This document shows, one piece after another, positions 1 to 7,858 of a stretch of DNA of 64,000 nucleotides; positions within the stretch are counted from its first letter, which is position 1; each line of letters starts with the position of its first letter. Made by a program: the position numbers and the translations under genes. The stretch covers positions 1-64,000 of the forward strand of contig UQVZ01000009.1 of NCBI GenBank assembly GCA_900544675.1, written 5' to 3'. The DNA is from an uncultured Bacteroides sp. (GTDB lineage: Bacteria > Bacteroidota > Bacteroidia > Bacteroidales > Bacteroidaceae). The notes beneath the pieces are model-generated. The model was given only the letters and a program-made list of their open reading frames with translations, did no database searches and was not told the DNA's origin.

Positions 1-346
1 TGAAGTTCCTTTCCAGGTCTTCTTCAGTGAATCCGATGCCGATAATCGAAAAGTCGAAATAGATGATTTGGAAAGCGTTCTTCAATGGAGTAGGGTGCTG
101 TTGTATCCAGAGCCCGCCGAAGAGGTCATCAAAGCGGTCTGCCTTGTCAATGTCGTAGTATGCCTGCATCATGCTGACAAACACACTCTTCCCGAAACGG
201 CGGGGGCGGATAAGGAACAAATAGTTGCTTGTCTCTTCCAGCAGCGGAAGATACATCGTCTTGTCTATGTAGTATAGATTGTCCCTGCGTATGTCCTCGA
301 AGCGTGCCACGCCGTAAGGGATGCCTTTCACTTTTGCCTTTTCCAT
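1..346 (-). CDS. AAA-ATPase-like/PD-(D/E)XK protein, 5' part only
   Basis: N-terminal part of a gene that runs off the left edge of the window. The start is the ATG read from 346. The roughly 115 visible codons are almost the same as the first codons of the complete gene at 469-2235, including the motif RPRRFGKSVF, which acts as a Walker A-like P-loop. The match continues upstream of the start, through the -7 box at 377-384, so promoter and gene were duplicated together. After about codon 98 the two proteins diverge. The complete neighbour has an AAA-ATPase-like domain followed by a PD-(D/E)XK nuclease-like domain. The biological role of this family is not established. Confidence 0.85.
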   Translation of the reverse strand, partial: MEKAKVKGIPYGVARFEDIRRDNLYYIDKTMYLPLLEETSNYLFLIRPRRFGKSVFVSMMQAYYDIDKADRFDDLFGGLWIQQHPTPLKNAFQIIYFDFSIIGIGFTEEDLERNF

Positions 347-387
347 GCCTGAATCGTTTTAGATGTTACCGTAAGGCAAAGATAGTT

Positions 388-496
388 TTTTTTCACCACA
401 GATTACACAGATTTTTTTCATTATTGATTACGCAGATTAAATTCACCCGTTATTAACTATTAATTTAATTAATCTGTGTAATCTGTGGTGAAAAAA
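388..496. repeat. Inverted repeat of the CTGTGTAATCTGTGG family
   Basis: Two perfect 26-bp arms, 388-413 and 471-496, face each other around a 57-bp AT-rich centre. A 49-bp part (390-438) occurs again, identical and inverted, at 13927-13975. The right arm runs into the 3' end of the ATPase gene at 469-2235 and encodes its last residues (FFTTDYTD) and stop. It may act as a terminator between the tandem genes. Its function is not known. Confidence 0.8.
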
Positions 497-2235
497 CAAT
501 CAGCTTCCTCGCAAATCTCCATGCTTGCCCCACGGAATATCACTTTCAGCAGGTGCAGTTGGGTGTTTGTACACAGGTGCTTAACTACTTTGTCATGGCT
601 GTATTTCTCCAGTTGGGTGTCGGCTTCCTGGCTCTTGGCTTCCAGTTCGGCGTCTGTAGCGGTGGGTTTTACGTATTTCAGCTCCATGATGTAGCTGTGG
701 GCTATTTCCGGATAGCGTGACTTGTCGGGTAGGAGCAGGAAATCACTGAAGCCGTAGTTCAGTTCGATTTCGGGCTCTACCAGGTAGAGGCTGTTTAGAG
801 CCAAGTATGCCTTGAAGAAACCTTGCAGGTTATGTTCGCCTAAAATACTGTCGCGCACCGAAGAGTTTTCACGGTATGCCGTGGCGATACGGGCGATGAA
901 CGGTTGCCAGTCGCCTTCGAAGGCCATGCGCGTCATTTCCCATTCCATTGGTATGCTGTCTACTTTGAAGCTTCGGTTATAATAATCGCGCATGAAACTC
1001 CAATATTGTTCCTTTACACAGTTGTTCGGGATGACCATTTTGATGAGATTCCCGTATGCGGCTCCCATCGTAAGCAATCCGTAATAATAAAGAAGACTAC
1101 GGAAGTTGTTGTCTTCCGTGACATATTCGGCGGGGAAGGAAGTCTTCAGCGTCATCAGTACCGAGCCTGTTGCGGCTATCTCCTCAATGACACTCATCCG
1201 ATTCTCTCGTTGATTTCCACGGTCGATGTCCGCCAGCATCTTCAGCTTTTTGTAATCGGTGCGGATGTTCTTATCCACCATCTCCTTGGGCGGACGACCG
1301 TACAGAACCTGGCTGCGTAAATAATAGTAAACCATGTCGCAGTTATACAGACGGTCCTCTTCCAGACATTCTTCTGCAAAGCAATAGTTGTTGTACCACG
1401 GCTTCATTTCTGCCATCATGGCTTCGATGTCGGCATCGGCACGGAGCTTTCCGTTGTCTTGATAATAGTGGAACATGGTGCGTACGTCCGACTCGGAGAA
1501 GCCTAACATGTGGTTAAAGCGCGGGTCTTGCGAGATATTCCAGTCGATGTTGTACCCGCTCGTAAGGTCATCCAGTGTTACGGGCGAAACACCAATCAGG
1601 AACACCCGGTTGAACATTCCCTTGAACAGTTTGAAATATTTACGGTAAAAGCCGCTGGCATGGGTCAGGTTGCGGAACATCTCCTTGCCTCCCTCGCTCA
1701 ATATATCATTGGTGAAGTTATCGTATTCGTCAATAATCAGGTAGAGCTGGTATTCCTTGCGTCGCGCCTCTGCATTGATTATTCTTAACTTAGAAGCAGC
1801 ATCCTGTTCAGCAAGCACTTTCTCGAATGTCTCGGCATCGTAATAGGACTTATATCTCTTGATGAAAGAGTCCAACTCGGCACCGCAATAGTTATTGAAT
1901 GTGTATTCCAGCTGGTCCATTCCGGCTTCTACCATCGAAAAGTCGAAGTAAATCACCTGGAAAGCATTCTTCAGCGGCGTAGGGTGTTGCTGTATCCAGA
2001 GCCCGCCGAAGAGGTCATCAAAGCGACCTGCTTTGTCAATGTCGTAGTATGCCTGCATCATGCTGACGAACACGCTCTTGCCGAAACGGCGCGGACGGAT
2101 AAGGAACAAATAGTTACTTGTGTCTTCCAGCAGGGGAAGATACATCGTCTTGTCTATGTAGTATAGATTGTCCCTGCGTATGTCCTCGAAGCGTGCCACG
2201 CCGTAAGGGATGCCTTTCACTTTTGCCTTTTCCAT
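469..2235 (-). CDS. AAA-ATPase-like protein with C-terminal PD-(D/E)XK domain
   Basis: 588-residue cytoplasmic protein. The N-terminal part resembles the AAA-ATPase-like family common in Bacteroidales: a P-loop variant RPRRFGKSVF near residue 48 and a Walker B-like LIIDEYDNF near residue 170. The C-terminal part has DFLLLPD followed by SYIMELKYVK, the D...ExK arrangement of PD-(D/E)XK nuclease-like domains (DUF1703 type). Such proteins often occur as many paralogues, and their cellular role is unproven. The last residues (FFTTDYTD) and the stop are encoded by an intergenic repeat that has entered the gene, so the native C-terminus may have been altered. The gene is a tandem paralogue of the partial gene at 1-346. 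Confidence 0.9.
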   Translation of the reverse strand: MEKAKVKGIPYGVARFEDIRRDNLYYIDKTMYLPLLEDTSNYLFLIRPRRFGKSVFVSMMQAYYDIDKAGRFDDLFGGLWIQQHPTPLKNAFQVIYFDFSMVEAGMDQLEYTFNNYCGAELDSFIKRYKSYYDAETFEKVLAEQDAASKLRIINAEARRKEYQLYLIIDEYDNFTNDILSEGGKEMFRNLTHASGFYRKYFKLFKGMFNRVFLIGVSPVTLDDLTSGYNIDWNISQDPRFNHMLGFSESDVRTMFHYYQDNGKLRADADIEAMMAEMKPWYNNYCFAEECLEEDRLYNCDMVYYYLRSQVLYGRPPKEMVDKNIRTDYKKLKMLADIDRGNQRENRMSVIEEIAATGSVLMTLKTSFPAEYVTEDNNFRSLLYYYGLLTMGAAYGNLIKMVIPNNCVKEQYWSFMRDYYNRSFKVDSIPMEWEMTRMAFEGDWQPFIARIATAYRENSSVRDSILGEHNLQGFFKAYLALNSLYLVEPEIELNYGFSDFLLLPDKSRYPEIAHSYIMELKYVKPTATDAELEAKSQEADTQLEKYSHDKVVKHLCTNTQLHLLKVIFRGASMEICEEADCFFTTDYTD

Positions 2236-2265
2236 GCCTGAATTGTTTTAAATGTTACCGTAAGG

Positions 2266-2297
2266 CAAAGATAAGGTTTTTATTTTTAGTTGACAAG
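2266..2297 (-). promoter_or_regulatory. Promoter-like boxes of the AAA-ATPase gene
   Basis: Read on the minus strand, CTTG (2297-2294), 20 bp, then TATCTTTG (2273-2266), which fits the Bacteroidetes -33/-7 pattern. The -33 part lies within a GTTGACAAG repeat word. The first gene copy has the same -7 box at 377-384 without a good -33 box. Confidence 0.45.
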
Positions 2298-2521
2298 GCT
2301 TTTATAAATAGGAGTTAAAGAAGTTAGAGAAGTTAAAGAAGTTAAAGTAAAAAAGTAGAGTAATGAAAGAAGTTAACCAAGCTATTGGCTTTAACTTCTA
2401 ACGAAGCGAAGCGGAGTGATAACTTCTTTAACTTCTCTAACTCCTAAAAAAGAAAAACTATTCTACTTTAACTTCTAACGGAGCGAAGCGAAGTGATAAC
2501 TTCTTTAACTTCTCTAACTCC
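2288..2521. repeat. Composite intergenic repeat RE-1
   Basis: Fills the gap between the ATPase gene and the metallopeptidase-like gene. It starts with GTTGACAAGGCTTTTATAA, continues with purine-rich words (GAAGTTAAAGAAGTTA), then has two blocks in the opposite orientation (AACTTCTAACGGAGCGAAG followed by AACTTCTTTAACTTCTC). The purine-rich and pyrimidine-rich halves can pair into a long imperfect hairpin. The first 27 bp or so match, inverted, the right end of the repeat near 56612-56656. No gene is visible here. Confidence 0.75.
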
Positions 2522-2528
2522 TTATTCT

Positions 2529-4526
2529 TTAACTTATCCGTATCCGGAAGACGAAGGTCGCGGTGTACTGATTGCCGTTGAGCGTATAAATCAAGGCTTG
2601 CCGGATGGTGTATTCATCTCCGGGTTGGCAATGGTCGGGGAACTGTCCGATGGTGAAGGTAAACGTCTCTTGGTTAAATTCCGAGAAGACGTAGCTGTTG
2701 TTTCCCCAAGTGATGACATTTCCCGCATTGTCGTACCAGAAGCCCAAGCCGTTGGCGGTGCAATTATACTCTCTTGAGCCGTCAGCCTGAATGGCAGCGA
2801 AGGCGATGCTTCCTTCCTGCGGTTCCGCTCCGGCATTCATGATTTTCGTCGAAAGGATGGCGGGCTGCATGATGAAAGCCTGAGCCAGTTCCTGCATATC
2901 CCCTTCCGTATACAGGCTTACGGTTGTACCCGTATAGTCTCCATCGGTCGTGGCGGGGAAGGTCAGGTCGTATGTAAACGTCACATCCTTCGGTTGAGCC
3001 TCCGGGTCGATGGTTACAGAGCCTAACAAGTCGGTGTTGTTGAATTTCACTTTATAAGGCCATTGCTCGTCGTTCAGCTCTTTTTCGTCCCACGGATGTG
3101 CTTTGTAGGTCTGGGGAGCTGCCTGTACGATGAAGTAAAGCTGTTCCGTTCCTGCCGGCACATCGAAAGACGCGTTACCCGAAGCGGCAGAGAAGCGTTC
3201 GCTGTACACCCTCTCCCCGTTGCTCTTCAGGGCAACGAAGCCATAGCTCCAGCCAGCCTCGGCTGCCTCTCCTATATTATTATAGGTAGAAGTGGTGCCT
3301 GCCACTACTTCCGTGTCCATGTATTCGCCCGGGTCGTCGGCTGCCAGCGCGCTTCCCGGCATCAGCCCTTCGAAGTCTGCCGAGATGGTTGCCGATGTTT
3401 CAGGCACGTTCAGGGCAATGACATTAAATCCCGTTGTTTCCGGACAGTCGGCGTATGCCACCTGGTAGTAGCCGTCCGCGGTCGGATAAAGCGTCGTGCT
3501 GTATTGTCCCAGATAGCCGTCGGCATATTCACGGATACCGTCGATGTCGAAGGTCGCCATGCGTGCGGCATAGTCGTAAAGCTCTTCTTTCATCGTATCC
3601 CAGCTGTTGTTGGTGTACAAGCGCATATAAGCCGATATCGCGTCTTCCGGATAGCGCGAGTTTTTCCATACATTTGCCACCGTTGTCTCGCCGTGTTTGT
3701 CGGTCCAGTACGTTTGCAGCCAGTAGCTGGCATAGCGCATCCATTCGTGTTCGAAGTGGCGGTGGTTGTTTACCAGCCATACGCCGAAGTATCCGCCGGT
3801 AAACATCTCTTCGGGATAGTCTTGGAACGATTGCCATTGGGCGCACTGTTCCCAGAATCCGTTGCCTCCGTTGCTGCCTTCGTATCCGTAGCGGAAACCC
3901 GACTGCAAGTCGTCCGCCTCGCCCTGGTACAGCTTGTCGCAATACACCTGATACTGGAAGCTATGCCCGATTTCGTGAGCGATGGTCGAGCCGACAGGCT
4001 GGCAGGTGCTGGGGTTTACCCACAGTGCCCCGATGGTGTTGTCGTAGCCCGAGCCGGTAGCCAGCCATTCTTCCTGATACAGCAGGTATATCTCCATCTT
4101 GTATTGGTCCAGATACGATTTGCCCTGTCCCGTTTCGGCGAAGCCCAGTTTGTTGATGTTGGTGGCATAAAACTGTTCGGCTTTTTCCAGCAGGTCGTCG
4201 ATATCCACCCGCATGTTGGCAGGCACGGTTTCGGCATTGGGGTCATCGCCGAAGCCGGCTTCCCAGAATACGAAGAAGTGTTCGCTTTGCTTCGAGCGGA
4301 ACCACGACCATTGCGCGTCGTTGCGCAGCATGTCCATGTTGCTGAACTCGGCAGGCTTGTAATATTTCTCAAAGTCTTCTATCTCCGATTCGTCCATGAT
4401 TTGAAGCGAGCTTCCGCTGGAAGGTTCATTGGTTTCCTCATTGATTTCCTCATGGCAGCTACACAAAGTGGAAGCGGCACAGAGTGAGAGCCCTAAAAAA
4501 AGATATGTGTAGAAGATTTTTTTCAT
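2529..4526 (-). CDS. Lipoprotein with HExxH metallopeptidase motif and C-terminal DUF4859-like domain
   Basis: 665 residues from the ATG at 4526, chosen because it is followed by a lipoprotein signal (MKKIFYTYLFLGLSLC, lipidation at Cys24); an upstream in-frame extension would run through a terminator. The middle contains AHEIGHSFQYQ (His184, Glu185, His188), the zinc-binding HExxH of gluzincin-like peptidases, and WEQCAQW about 40 residues later, whose Glu could be the third ligand. This part resembles DUF6055-type proteins; that assignment is tentative. The C-terminal ~140 residues look like the DUF4859-type beta domain also present in the next gene upstream. Probably exposed at the cell surface. 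It is the last gene of the PUL, set apart from the SusCD transcript by a terminator at 4624-4665. No substrate is known. Confidence 0.8.
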   Translation of the reverse strand: MKKIFYTYLFLGLSLCAASTLCSCHEEINEETNEPSSGSSLQIMDESEIEDFEKYYKPAEFSNMDMLRNDAQWSWFRSKQSEHFFVFWEAGFGDDPNAETVPANMRVDIDDLLEKAEQFYATNINKLGFAETGQGKSYLDQYKMEIYLLYQEEWLATGSGYDNTIGALWVNPSTCQPVGSTIAHEIGHSFQYQVYCDKLYQGEADDLQSGFRYGYEGSNGGNGFWEQCAQWQSFQDYPEEMFTGGYFGVWLVNNHRHFEHEWMRYASYWLQTYWTDKHGETTVANVWKNSRYPEDAISAYMRLYTNNSWDTMKEELYDYAARMATFDIDGIREYADGYLGQYSTTLYPTADGYYQVAYADCPETTGFNVIALNVPETSATISADFEGLMPGSALAADDPGEYMDTEVVAGTTSTYNNIGEAAEAGWSYGFVALKSNGERVYSERFSAASGNASFDVPAGTEQLYFIVQAAPQTYKAHPWDEKELNDEQWPYKVKFNNTDLLGSVTIDPEAQPKDVTFTYDLTFPATTDGDYTGTTVSLYTEGDMQELAQAFIMQPAILSTKIMNAGAEPQEGSIAFAAIQADGSREYNCTANGLGFWYDNAGNVITWGNNSYVFSEFNQETFTFTIGQFPDHCQPGDEYTIRQALIYTLNGNQYTATFVFRIRIS

Positions 4527-4623
4527 AAAGATGTTTGGGAATAAGAGGTTTATAGATGGGAAATATAGCGGATAGTGGGGCGTTTTTTTATTGAATGATG
4601 CGTTCCCTTTATTGATAAAAAAG

Positions 4624-4665
4624 AATGGAGCATAACAAGGTGAAATCCGCTTGCTATACTCCATT
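4624..4665 (-). terminator. Rho-independent terminator
   Basis: On the minus strand AATGGAGTATAGCAAG pairs with CTTGTTATGCTCCATT and is followed by CTTTTTTATC. It sits just after the DUF4859-like gene, so the SusC-SusD transcript probably ends here and the HExxH gene downstream is read at lower level or from its own start. Confidence 0.75.
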
Positions 4666-4697
4666 GCTTTATTTATCTACTTAATGTATCAATGTCG

Positions 4698-5708
4698 TTA
4701 TTCTACAATATTACATGTCACGATATAACGGAAGAATTTGCTTGAGTCTGTTGTGTCAACAAAACCGAAGCTGCACATATATTGTTCTCCAGCTGTCAAG
4801 CCCGGCATACAGCATAATTTTACACAACTTTCGCCTATAGATTCCGTATCCGGTTTGAAGTTTGCACATACAGTTCCGGGATAAGCGCAAACAGCTCCAG
4901 TTGCATCAAACCAATATCCAGCAGGTTCTTCACCCGTGTAAGCACTTTCTGTATCCCATACGCCTGTTGACGGATTGGCTGCATAGAATCGGATGGTGCC
5001 GGCATCAAAGGCTGCAATAAATTCTTCCAATGACATGTCGAATACAGCCGTAAGGTTGGCTTCTACATCGGTCAGCATCAGGTCTACTGCTGTATAGTCA
5101 GTGTTAGGAAGATCTACGCTTGTTACGCTTACCGTCGGGTCTGTAACAGACACTTCGAAGGTAAAACGCAGGTAGTTGTCATAGTCCGGACCGTTTACGG
5201 CAAAGCCTACGTTGAGCGACAATACCGTTCCGGCTACGATGCCTCCTTCGGTCAGTTCTACGGTCAAGGTTCGTGCTGATTGGTTCAGTGTGACCATAGC
5301 CCGGCAATATTCATCGTTGGCTTCACAGGGCTGGTTGGCAGAGTTGAAATACCAGCCTGTCCCTGCATTGTAAGCGGTTTTCAGCCATTGGTTGCATGTG
5401 GCATTGATGGGGTAGAAAACGGTTGTCCCGTTATCCAGTCCCGACATCACCGCGTCAAGGCTCATTCCCATTTTTTCTTCAAACTTGTCTGCATAATCGG
5501 CAAGGTTGATGGTGTAGGCATGTTCGCCGTTCACTTCCAACGGAGCAGTTACAGACATTTGTGCGTCTATGTCTACCCGCATATAGGGATTTTCATTTTC
5601 TCCATATACGTGTTTCGACGATGCATCGGCATAGTCATCGCTACAGGCGGTAAAGCCCAGACAGGCGAAGCAACAAAGCACTAAGAATATATTTCGTTTC
5701 ATAATCAT
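4698..5708 (-). CDS. DUF4859-like surface lipoprotein of the PUL
   Basis: 336 residues with a lipoprotein signal (FTACSDD, lipidation at Cys22). A second ATG two codons downstream (5702) could equally be the start. The mature part contains two similar beta-rich segments, about residues 45-195 and 195-335. Both have aromatic-rich stretches such as GWYFNSANQ and GYWFDATG, and the domain resembles DUF4859. In position it matches the extra surface glycan-binding lipoproteins that often follow SusD in PULs; that role is inference. It starts 17 bp after the small exported protein upstream in the transcript and ends at a terminator. Confidence 0.75.
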   Translation of the reverse strand: MIMKRNIFLVLCCFACLGFTACSDDYADASSKHVYGENENPYMRVDIDAQMSVTAPLEVNGEHAYTINLADYADKFEEKMGMSLDAVMSGLDNGTTVFYPINATCNQWLKTAYNAGTGWYFNSANQPCEANDEYCRAMVTLNQSARTLTVELTEGGIVAGTVLSLNVGFAVNGPDYDNYLRFTFEVSVTDPTVSVTSVDLPNTDYTAVDLMLTDVEANLTAVFDMSLEEFIAAFDAGTIRFYAANPSTGVWDTESAYTGEEPAGYWFDATGAVCAYPGTVCANFKPDTESIGESCVKLCCMPGLTAGEQYMCSFGFVDTTDSSKFFRYIVTCNIVE

Positions 5709-5725
5709 TTTGTTTAAAGTTACGG

Positions 5726-6145
5726 TTATTTCATTCTTAAACTGATGGTCGTATAACCATTAGGGTTTAAGGCAATAGCATTTTGATAATGTGTGCCGTT
5801 TGAAGCAGAAATAGTTGTACTATAATTATAGTTATTGCTTATTTCCAATTTGCAACTGGATCCTGTGTAGTCAAAAGAAAGCATAATTAAATTGGGACTC
5901 AACATCATCGTAGGGTTGCAAGTTATACTGCTTGCTCCAGAAGTAGATATCGTACCTGAAGTAGGAGATGTCAATCTGACTGTTCCCGATTTTCCGCTCC
6001 CGGCTGAGTTCGTAATCACTATACTGACCGTGTGCGAATTGGCTTGCTCGGTAACTTGTACGTTTGTTTGATTGGTCATCTCTTGTGCTGTAAGGCTGCA
6101 AATGCTCATCAAAGCACATAAAAAGAAATATTGAATGCGTTTCAT
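5726..6145 (-). CDS. Small exported protein of unknown function
   Basis: 139 residues with a Sec signal peptide (hydrophobic FFLCALMSICSLTAQE, cleavage likely after TAQ) and no lipobox, so probably periplasmic or secreted. The mature part is rich in Ser, Thr, Asn and Gly and predicted to be beta. It has two cysteines, near positions 81 and 98, which could form a disulfide. I do not recognise a family. It lies between SusD (30 bp gap) and the DUF4859-like gene (17 bp gap), clearly within the same transcript, so a role in binding or recognising the same glycan is plausible but unproven. Confidence 0.7.
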   Translation of the reverse strand: MKRIQYFFLCALMSICSLTAQEMTNQTNVQVTEQANSHTVSIVITNSAGSGKSGTVRLTSPTSGTISTSGASSITCNPTMMLSPNLIMLSFDYTGSSCKLEISNNYNYSTTISASNGTHYQNAIALNPNGYTTISLRMK

Positions 6146-6175
6146 AATGTTTGTCTTTTTAGTGTTGTTTATTTA

Positions 6176-7846
6176 TTAACCTCCGTATCCCGGATTCTGT
6201 TTCAGGTTGATATTACCGTCCAAGAATGTCTTGTGTATCGGGAAAATGTCACAGTGGTTGTCTGTGGGGTCAGTTACGGCATCTTTGCAGAACCACGATT
6301 TTCCGTTGAATACATTCTGTCCGTTGGTCATGCGGAAACGGATTAAGTCTTGACGACGGTGGTGTTCCGCTACAAATTCCCATGCCAAGTCGTCCAGCAA
6401 GCCGCCTAAAATGATGTCGTCACCACCTTCTTCGGTGATAATCCAGTTGTCCGGTTCATCCTGCTTGGCGGTATTTTCTCTATGTCCGTATTGGTAAACA
6501 CTGCCACCTTTCAGCTGGGCAACGGTGCGTGTGGCTTTTTCAGGGTTGTCTCTGAAAGCACGCTGGCGCACTTGCGTCACCAGATCGGCTGCATCTTGTT
6601 CTGTTTCGCCATTATAACCTCCCAAGCGCAACAAGCATTCGGCTTTCATCATCAATACATCTGCATAGCGGAAGAAAGGAACGTCATCGTAAGATGTACC
6701 CCAGTCGCCTTCCAAGATTTCGTATTTCACCAATCGGTAACCTTCCATCGGATAGCATCCGGGATTGTCCGTACTGCGTATTTCGTAGGTATAGTTCAAC
6801 GGCTGTCCGTCTACATAGATGGTTTGCCCGTTCATGTCTTTTTGTATACCGCCAATCCAGCAGTCTTCGAAACGTGTATCGTCTTCATCGTACGTATCAA
6901 GAAATTGGGGAATGGCTGCACTTCCGCCTGTTGCCCATCCGGTGAATCCCCATGTAGCACGTCCGGCTTCGTTCATCCATTTGTTGGCATAATAGTTACC
7001 GCCAGCATAGAGGTATTCGAACGGGATGCCGAAGATGATTTCCGGCGAAGTGGAGATGTCTTCCCTGAAGTTGTCCGAATAGTTAGGAGCCAACGAGAAT
7101 TTACCCGAATTGATGATAACATTCAATTCATCGATGCACCGTTGGTAATACGAATTGTCCGAGTGGTCGTTGAACCATGCGTTGTGATTCAGGTACATTT
7201 TAGCAAGAATCATGTGTACGGTGTAATTGTTGATTTGTCCCATTTCCACCTCGTCACCGCATTGGTCTTTTATATCCTCCAGTTCGCTGATGAGAAAGTC
7301 CCATGTCTCTTGCGGAGTAGCTTGCGAAGGCTGCCATCCGTCCGGATGTTCGTAAGTAGTGTCCAACGGGATGTTGCGGAACAAGTCGAACAAGATGTAA
7401 TAGTACAGGGCACGGTAGGCACGGAGTTGCGCAACCGATTCCGGTACTGCTTGTACAGCTTCGTCTGCCAGCAATTTGTTGCAGGTATTGATGCCTGTAT
7501 AGGCATTTTGCCATTCTGTCCACAAGTGGTCTATTTGCGAGTGGAAATTGTGTTCGTGCATGGCGATATACAAGTCGCCCCATCCGACTCCGATACGCAA
7601 AGGTGTCAACCATAGATCGGATGTCTCGTCCATGACATCTGCATATCCGTTCCAGCCCCAATAAACGTCACGTAGGGCTGAATATACAGGTGCGAACATT
7701 GCTTGTGCATCTTCTTCGGTAAATTCGTATTTTTCCGATGCGATTTCACTGTATATGGTTTCGCTCAAATCGGTACAACTGCCCATAGCGAGCATGCCTG
7801 CACCCATAGCCGAGCAAAGTATGGATTTATATAAATTCAGTTTCAT
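6176..7846 (-). CDS. SusD/RagB-type glycan-binding outer-membrane lipoprotein
   Basis: 556 residues. Lipoprotein signal ending in AMGSC (Cys24), then the alpha-helical TPR-like SusD fold: NTCNKLLADE and YRALYYYILFDLFRNIPL in the N-terminal half, VLMMKAECLLRLGGY and LAWEFVAEHHRRQDLIRF near the C-terminus. Proteins of this family cap the SusC channel on the cell surface and bind the oligosaccharide to be imported. It starts 12 bp after its SusC partner, the usual pairing. Expression is probably controlled by the HTCS at 17197-21153. Confidence 0.95.
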   Translation of the reverse strand: MKLNLYKSILCSAMGAGMLAMGSCTDLSETIYSEIASEKYEFTEEDAQAMFAPVYSALRDVYWGWNGYADVMDETSDLWLTPLRIGVGWGDLYIAMHEHNFHSQIDHLWTEWQNAYTGINTCNKLLADEAVQAVPESVAQLRAYRALYYYILFDLFRNIPLDTTYEHPDGWQPSQATPQETWDFLISELEDIKDQCGDEVEMGQINNYTVHMILAKMYLNHNAWFNDHSDNSYYQRCIDELNVIINSGKFSLAPNYSDNFREDISTSPEIIFGIPFEYLYAGGNYYANKWMNEAGRATWGFTGWATGGSAAIPQFLDTYDEDDTRFEDCWIGGIQKDMNGQTIYVDGQPLNYTYEIRSTDNPGCYPMEGYRLVKYEILEGDWGTSYDDVPFFRYADVLMMKAECLLRLGGYNGETEQDAADLVTQVRQRAFRDNPEKATRTVAQLKGGSVYQYGHRENTAKQDEPDNWIITEEGGDDIILGGLLDDLAWEFVAEHHRRQDLIRFRMTNGQNVFNGKSWFCKDAVTDPTDNHCDIFPIHKTFLDGNINLKQNPGYGG

Positions 7847-7858
7847 AATTCCTCAAAT

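Noticed and set aside
4527..4664. N-terminal extension of the HExxH lipoprotein
   Set aside because: It would run through a terminator stem and place the lipoprotein signal 46 residues inside the protein.
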